Shown here piece after piece: positions 58,263 through 64,000 of a stretch of DNA of 64,000 nt (position 1 is the first letter of the stretch; every line of letters starts with the position of its first letter). The notes beneath the pieces were generated by a model. It had not been told where the DNA came from and ran no database searches. It saw nothing but the letters and a program-made list of their open reading frames with translations. The position numbers and the translations under genes are program-made. This DNA is from Pelodera strongyloides. Its lineage: Eukaryota; Nematoda; Chromadorea; Rhabditida; Rhabditidae. Location of the stretch: positions 1 to 64,000 of the forward strand of contig JAANDG010000483.1 of NCBI GenBank assembly GCA_036852015.1. The letters are read 5' to 3'.

Positions 58263-59014
58263 TTTTGGTTTCCCTTGTAATCAATCTAATACTTTGAATT
58301 AAATCAAAAGTACATCGTACTCTTTGCATGTCCCGAGGATATCTGGTTCTCATTGTGTGTGTGTCTCGAGGGAGGGTACTAAACTCGGGCCCTAATGTAG
58401 TCCAGGCCCATCGCGGCTCATTTCTGATTTAAAATGCAAGTAATTAAGAAAAAAAAGCTCTGCATTGAGTTTCCAGGTTGATATCAACAATTCTTTTTGC
58501 TTAAAGGGACAGGCCCATCAAAGTAAACCCATATTTACGATTTCTTTTTTCTGTGGCGCCTCTTTATTAAAGGGAATGTAAACCCGGTTTTGCGTGTTGG
58601 GCTCAAACGAAAGCTTATTTTTTGTAGGTAAGGAAAGTGAAAACAAAAATAAACAAAAACTTTTAGATAAAAAGAAAAACAATTTCAAACACCTCCAAAA
58701 CATGCCTTCACTATGGGATTTCGGTTTTTTGCTTCATTTTTTTGGGTTTCTGAAGCAAAAAACTTGTGCCAACACGGTCTTTATACATGAGTTGCAAAAA
58801 AGATTTTTTTTAATCGCGCGTAATAGGCAGCATATAAAAAATGAGGATGCCGACAGACAAACAAAAATAGATGCAAGCAGAAGACGCACTAAAATCTGTG
58901 CTGTCGCAGGTCTTTTGTTTTAAACTCGATTTTTGAGAGCGCGTGGAACAGTATCCATATGAATCTGCGTTGACGCTCAACTGCTTTCCTCGATCTTTTT
59001 CTTACTAGGTCCAT

Positions 59015-59335
59015 ATGTCCATAAATTTGTATAACAAAACCGACGACTATAGTTTTGATGTTATACGCTTTCCCATGTTTGATAATAACATATGCAACCG
59101 TATCAAAATTAATTGTATACAAGGAGAACTAATTAGAATTCATAGATGTACTTCAATCCTTTTTAGCTTTAAACTTAAAACACAAGAATTTTACAAAAAA
59201 CTTCGAAGTAATGGTTACCCATGCCAAATTATCAAAACAACATTTAAAAAAACTTTTCAACAAATACCCTATAATTATGCATAAATACGGCACTACATCC
59301 AAGTCACTCTGCACCTGGGTTGACAAACAAATAAG
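59015..59335 (+). pseudogene. Penelope-type RT C-terminal fragment
   Basis: NLYNKTDDYSFDVIRFPMFD, CIQGELIRIHRCTS, KKLRSNGYPCQIIKT, then a stop after FQQIPYNYA with further homology (SLCTWVDKQ) in the next frame. It is the uninterrupted counterpart of 20,617-21,960. It belongs to a related but different subfamily from the 49,122-55,024 element. Confidence 0.85.
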
Positions 59336-59860
59336 CTAAGTCTATGTTTCCTTTCTTTTCGATATTTACCCTAGCAATGCGACCAGGTACCCTTTCCACT
59401 GATCACTGTTATTCCGTGCACCCACTTACTTATTGATCTGCCGACTATATTCCTAGCTCACCGCTGTATTGTTAATGTTGGTAAGTACAAGTTTAGTTAT
59501 TTTTTCGGCTTACGCAAAAGGTAAGCATTTATTAAATTTCAGGAAGCTGTTGTACCTAGGCAAGGTAAGCGTTTTTTGTTTGTTACTTTTCAGGAGAATG
59601 CTGTAGCAGTAAGGTAAGCGTTTACTACCTTTTCATTTACACTTATAATAATATCCTTTGTTAGCGCGATAGCGCTAACATAGTTTGGGTTTATATATTA
59701 TACTTTCATTATTATAAACCAACTTTAATTGCCCTCTCTCCTATTTCCTTTATGGCCGTCGCACTGACGCCCATATTTCTAATATGGGCCATATTACTTC
59801 TCTTTTTATTATTATTGCACTAGTACATATGTATTATAGTTTTCCTTTTATTCCCTTTAA

Positions 59861-60241
59861 AGGGACAGGCCCATCAAAGTAAACCTATATTTACGATATG
59901 TTCATAATTAATATAAAGCATTTTTATTACAATATATACAAACCAAATATCACCTACATTTACCCTGGGGAACTTTTTCCGATAAGCTCATCGTATATGT
60001 ATACCGTAAAACCGCAGATTTCAGAGAGGTGTATGCAAATTTTGATCGCATCCTAATTTCACTATAAATTTGCATAGATAGCTTTGATATCTGGAGTTTT
60101 ATGAAAATACGATGAGCGCATCGCAAAAAGTTTCCCAGGGTGAATGTAGGTGAAATTAGGTTTGTATATATTGTAATAAAATGCTTTATAATCATTGTGA
60201 ACGTATCGTAAATATAGGTTTACTTTGATGGGCCTGTCCCT
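59861..60241. mobile_element. Foldback MITE, AGGGACAGGCCCATCAAAG family
   Basis: Duplicate of 23,016-23,395, flanked by TTAA on both sides. Confidence 0.88.
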
Positions 60242-60403
60242 TTAATAGTACAACTGTGTTATAACATAGTCAGATTAAGAGATTTATTGGGACTAAATTG
60301 ATGGAACTACGGTACCCATACACGATAAACTAGTCGGAAAAAAGTACCCTGGAGTGAATATCGATAAAATTTAGTTTGTATATATTGTGATAAACACTAT
60401 TAA

Positions 60404-60793
60404 AGGGCCAGGCCCATTTCAAATTACCCCTATTTTTGATGACTCCATCGGATTCTCCGTTTCAAATATAGTAGGCTGAATTTTTTTCCAGTTTTCCAGT
60501 ATTCAGCAATTTACCATGGCCAGCCATGCCCAACTATATATCGCAGTTGTCACGCCCCGCCGCGCTAATTGGGCAATATGCTCTATTGGGCGTGGCATTG
60601 CGATGTTGGCCATTCAGCGCAAATGGGCGTGACAACTGCGATTGATTGTTGTGTATGACTGGCCATGGTAAATTGCTGAAAACTGCATGAATATTGCGAC
60701 TGAAAATTTTAAAAAATTCAGCCTACTATATTTGAAACGGAGAATCCGATGGAGTCATCAAAAATAGGGGTAATTTGAAATGGGCCTGACCCT
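60404..60793. mobile_element. Foldback MITE, AGGGCCAGGCCCATTTC family
   Basis: Duplicate of 23,558-23,963, TTAA-flanked; about 16 bp shorter because of small deletions. Confidence 0.88.
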
Positions 60794-60863
60794 TTAATGA
60801 AAAATAAGAAGAAATCGTAAATATACGTTCACTTTGATGTCCCTTCAAACTGCTAGCACTCAC

Positions 60864-61040
60864 ATTTTGGCAACGGTGGCTTGGTCGTTATGACGGGTCT
60901 CACTGGCGGCTCCAGGCAGACAAAAGCATTTTCAGAGTTGTCGTTCGCCGTCGTCCACACAGCTCCAGCAGAGGCGTCCAGGAGCACAGAGTCCAGCCGG
61001 GGTTCCCCTGAATGGAGCGTGTTGTATCATCGGACTAGGC
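60864..61040 (-). pseudogene. Lectin copy 2, exon 4 with in-frame TGA
   Basis: Boundaries as in copy 1, but the fifth codon position reads CGA TGA where copy 1 has CGA TTA. Downstream the frame is still open (VLLDASAGAVW, FVCLEPPVRP). Confidence 0.78.
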
Positions 61041-61630
61041 CTCCAAGAACCAAAAGGAGATAGGCCGATAGGCAATAGGCGCGCTATGCGGTCAAAAGGA
61101 CATGGTCAAGTTTTGAAATATTTCTATTAATGATAGTAAAATACATTACCAAATCAAGTGGCGAACCTTTTCTTTAAAAAAAGATAATATTTATTTTGAA
61201 AATTGCTCGTTAGCGTCTATTCTGCCTACCTGCATCATAACTCACAACTGGTCTTTTACACACAAAACTTTTCTTTTACGTATTTTTTTTGCCGCCGTAC
61301 CGGGCGGATGCCAGCAACGTACAATTTTTTTTATTTTTATAGCTTATATCGTGCAATGGAAAGAATTCTTCCAAGAGCTATGGGGACACAGTTTTGCGAA
61401 TAACTTCCATATTTCACTACAGTAGGGAATGCGTTTTTTTGCCATCATGCAAAAATCTGCAGTTTCATAAAACAAAAATAGTAGTTGGGTTTTATTTCGC
61501 GGGCATGTGCTTTTAAAATGTAGAAAGAAGCAGGAATGATGTTTGCAAAAGACACCAGTTATGATACAGGCATGCATAATAGACTTTAACGAGCAATTTT
61601 ACCTGCCGACATCCCAGAAAACATTCTTAC

Positions 61631-61732
61631 CACTGGCCCACTTGAGGAAGTCCGCACTATGCCCATCTGTCCAAATAAAGGATCCGTTATCATCTCTATA
61701 AAGCCCAATCCAAACGGGCGTCTTATGCTGAT
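61631..61732 (-). CDS. Lectin copy 2, exon 3
   Basis: 102 nt with TTTTAG acceptor. QHKTPVWIGLYRDDNGSFIW and LKWASG; Ser for Thr and Phe for Tyr relative to copy 1. Confidence 0.82.
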
Positions 61733-61841
61733 CTAAAATACATATCTTACAATTATTATTAACGTAAGTCAAACGCGTGAAAAGCGAGCCTGTACTTTCT
61801 AGCCTTCTTTCTCCAGCGAAAATTGCGACGTGATAATCCAT

Positions 61842-62324
61842 TGTTTGAACTTTGAACTAGGTTCAACGGTGGAAAGCACGATGCCAGCATCTATTTATTA
61901 ATCAATAAGGGGGAGAGAGTTTGACGAGTCGGTCTTCTGGGTCTTGGGTCCTCAGGAAGCAGGGGCACCAGGCTCTCTGCTACTTCCCTTTCGAAGCCGG
62001 GGGATCCTTCCACTCTGCGACACGGACGGCCTCCACACGACGTCTTCAGCCTCTCCAGCGGTCAGGCAGCTTAAAGGTACTCTGCCACCTTGTGCGGGTA
62101 TTTTAGAGAGGACTCCCGCCACTTGGTAGAACTCTGTCACCAGTGCTTCCACAATCTCTAATCTTAGTCAACAGTATTTATACATTAGTTAAGAGGCGAA
62201 CACAGTACGTAATTACTGATATTGCATAAACATCATCAATACTAGACATATGTAATAACCATGTTTTAGACTACGTTTCGTAGATAAATCTATGTATTTA
62301 TAGTTGCAACTTAGAGTTGCAACA
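61842..62324 (-). mobile_element. Solo LTR in lectin copy 2 intron 2
   Basis: 483 bp. On the minus strand it starts TGTTGCAACTC and ends AAAGTTCAAACA, with 5-bp flanks tccat and tccac on the plus strand. Copy 1 lacks it (ggtatccatgatctat at 25,108-25,123). It contains aataaat near the 3' side, suitable as a polyadenylation signal. No internal region remains, which suggests LTR-LTR recombination. Confidence 0.85.
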
Positions 62325-62449
62325 TCCACGATCTATGATTAGGGCGGCGGACTCACTATCCGTTGCTAGTTTAGTTTGTTGCTACTGCGCACCCCCCCCC
62401 CCCTACAACTGAGGTAACGGTACACAATTTATTCAAGGCAAGGTGCTCT

Positions 62450-62605
62450 GAACAACTGTACTTTTAACATGGTTAATCCTACGTTCTGGAGCTGGCCGGG
62501 AAGACCCGGCTACCCTGTACACCCCGTCACCGCCATTCATATTCTTGGCTACCGTGCACACTGAATAAACGGTTATACTTTCAACACGGTTTATCCTTCT
62601 TGGGC
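62450..62605. repeat. Single residual unit of the 164-bp satellite
   Basis: gaacaactgtacttttaaca...ctaccctgtacaccccgtcac, then a partial unit. It is the copy 2 position of the 23-unit array. Preceded by a 13-base C run at 62,391. Confidence 0.85.
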
Positions 62606-62797
62606 AGGGATTAACAAATAATTTAATTTCTTTAAATCAATTTGGGTTATTTTTTTAGTTTCAGTTTCCAGGGATTTGAATAAAATTTATTGAATTTACC
62701 ACCGAAGGGCCATGGCGGAATTGTCATGAAGCCTTTAATGCGTCTTTGATCTTTGGATACGTGTAGCTGAAATTAATATTATTCATTTATAACTTAC

Positions 62798-62905
62798 TTG
62801 AGAAGAGAATGCTTGCAATGATGGTGTTCTCGAACGCGTTGTGAATGGAGACCAAGTGCCCACCGCCTTCTTGACACACCCGTTCCGCATTGAACATGGA
62901 TTTTT
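62798..62905 (-). CDS. Lectin copy 2, exon 2
   Basis: 108 nt, identical boundaries to copy 1 (GTTTAG acceptor, GTAAGT donor). Encodes the AERVCQEGGGHLVSIHNAFEN segment. Confidence 0.82.
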
Positions 62906-63227
62906 CTAAACATTCCTTTGAAATGTTTAGTAAATGCTGCCGCTAGTAAGCAGAAGTGAATAGCAGCAGTTTGTGCTATCCATGCAAGGATATGTGGTCT
63001 TAAAATGTCAGGCCCAATCCGGGTAACTTCTACTTTTGTTACCCCCATCTGATTATCCGCGTCAACTATGGTATATTTCATTGATATGTGTAAGGTAAGC
63101 TAACAATAAGTAAAGGAGAAAACTTCTGGACTCGAATTAGGGCCCATTTATTTGAAGTGAGCCATCTTTTTAACTAGCGTGCGTTTAAATCTCAGGGAGC
63201 AGAATGGCGTGATCTTTTATAACTTAC

Positions 63228-63384
63228 CTTCAGGGTGAAAGGCTACACAACACTGAAAGATGTCTTCGTATACGGAACCATTCACACATGGGGGTGCCGC
63301 AGTTGGATCAACATCCCCATGAACCGAGAGAAGCAGAATGGAAAGGGGGATCCAAAATACTGCCAAAATATCCAAATTTGACAT
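63228..63384 (-). CDS. Lectin copy 2, exon 1
   Basis: Signal peptide exon with the same ATG, TTTTCCAG acceptor six bases upstream and GTAAGTT donor as copy 1. The main protein difference is Ser for Lys before VHGDVDP. Confidence 0.82.
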
Positions 63385-63424
63385 GTGTGACTGGAAAACA
63401 AACGTTTCAATGCCATTGGCTTAA

Positions 63425-63654
63425 AGGGATCGGCTCACCTCAAATCGTGTCTGTTTTTTTGTTGTTGTCCTGCTTTGTTTGTATGGGACATATAACACTT
63501 TTTCATTTCGGGCCGATCGATCCACCACTTTATCACCTAATATCTTCGTGAGTATTGAAATATAACACTACTTTTTGTATTCCAAATTTTTATTATCCCT
63601 TATAGAAAATAAAGAAACAAAAAAACAGACACGATTTGAGGTGAGCCGATCCCT
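63425..63654. mobile_element. TTAA-inserted MITE upstream of lectin copy 2
   Basis: 230 bp. Arms agggatcggctcacctcaaa and its complement. The empty site in copy 1 (32,105-32,120) reads ggcTTAAatgat; here ggcTTAA[element]TTAAatgat. It lies about 40 bp upstream of the lectin copy 2 start codon. TTAA duplication with AGG termini fits Kolobok-type elements better than piggyBac (CCY termini); TA duplication with AAGGG ends is formally equivalent. Confidence 0.93.
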
Positions 63655-63940
63655 TTAAATGATACTCGCTGACATGCCAGCTGCTCAGTTGATGCTAATA
63701 ACTATTTCAATTCCGTGGTCATTCATCGACACTTTCTGAGAATAGTAATAAGAATGACATTAATAATAATACCACTCTGGGTCTGAAAATAGCACAATAC
63801 ATACATAATTATAAATCCCCAGAAGCAAAATGTAATTTTAGTGGAACGACACGAGGACGAAAAACGTGCAAAGCGTGCAGTAAAAGCCTTCGGCTTCAGT
63901 CAAATGTTAATGGTCCATGCCATTGTAAGAATAAGCTTAA

Positions 63941-64000
63941 AGCGAAATACCGGCCGGTTTTTGGAACGTATCTCAAGTAGTTGCATTCCTATGCATATAT
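63941..64000. mobile_element. AGCGAAATACCGGCC-family MITE, cut by window end
   Basis: Begins after ataagcTTAA. Copy 1 (32,406) reads ataagctgaagc without it, so it is specific to copy 2. Confidence 0.75.

Noticed and set aside
57960..58280. 106-residue Pro/Lys/Phe repeat protein
   Set aside because: Frame through the CCCCGATTT minisatellite; the copy 1 version is not open.
62794..63081. 95-residue minus-strand frame over lectin exon 2
   Set aside because: It is the wrong frame; the CTLD motif is in another frame bounded by splice sites.

Overview
The window looks like a repeat-rich chromosome segment of a multicellular eukaryote, most likely a nematode. The evidence is short TTTTCAG/TTTTAG splice acceptors, a TTTTCCAG site six bases before a start codon (a trans-splice-type acceptor), and secreted proteins with two C-type lectin domains (CTLDs). 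No bacterial-type operon is present. Nearly everything outside the lectin exons is transposon or satellite.

Layout. The window holds two same-orientation copies of one locus. Copy 1 covers about 1,340-32,480 and copy 2 about 40,340-64,000 (cut by the window edge). Each copy has the same eight-exon lectin gene on the minus strand. Copy 1 exons: 32,070-31,914; 31,589-31,482; 25,004-24,903; 24,216-24,040; 15,566-15,508; 12,764-12,665; 4,783-4,527; 2,471-2,385. Copy 2 exons: 63,384-63,228; 62,905-62,798; 61,732-61,631; 61,040-60,864; 57,813-57,752; 48,726-48,627; 45,518-45,262; 43,054-42,968. I assembled them from splice sites with matching codon phase at all seven junctions. The product is a signal peptide, CTLD1, a Pro/Thr linker and CTLD2, about 348 residues. 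Copy 2 has a TGA in exon 4 and is probably a pseudogene.

Because the two copies differ mainly by insertions, each serves as the empty site for the other. This defines several mobile elements almost to the base. A Gypsy-type LTR retrotransposon (6,228-11,388, copy 1 only) has decayed and lacks RNase H. A Penelope-like retroelement (49,122-55,024, copy 2 only) has its GIY-YIG domain upstream of the reverse transcriptase. Non-autonomous Helitrons carry tRNA-like sequence. Many foldback elements have TTAA target sites. Others include two elements with 3-bp CWG target sites, a solo LTR and a short retroelement with an ORF1-like frame. Copy 1 intron 2 holds about 23 copies of a 164-bp satellite; copy 2 has roughly one. 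The Penelope-like element also contains a 147-nt G tract.

The 32.5-40.3 kb stretch between the copies has tRNA-headed repeats, foldback elements, a long Helitron and a few weak exon candidates.

Most notable: both terminal regions of the Penelope-like element carry a hammerhead-ribozyme core whose three junction strands occur in a different linear order from types I, II and III. An extra helix is present, and the stem sequences differ between the two copies while pairing is kept.
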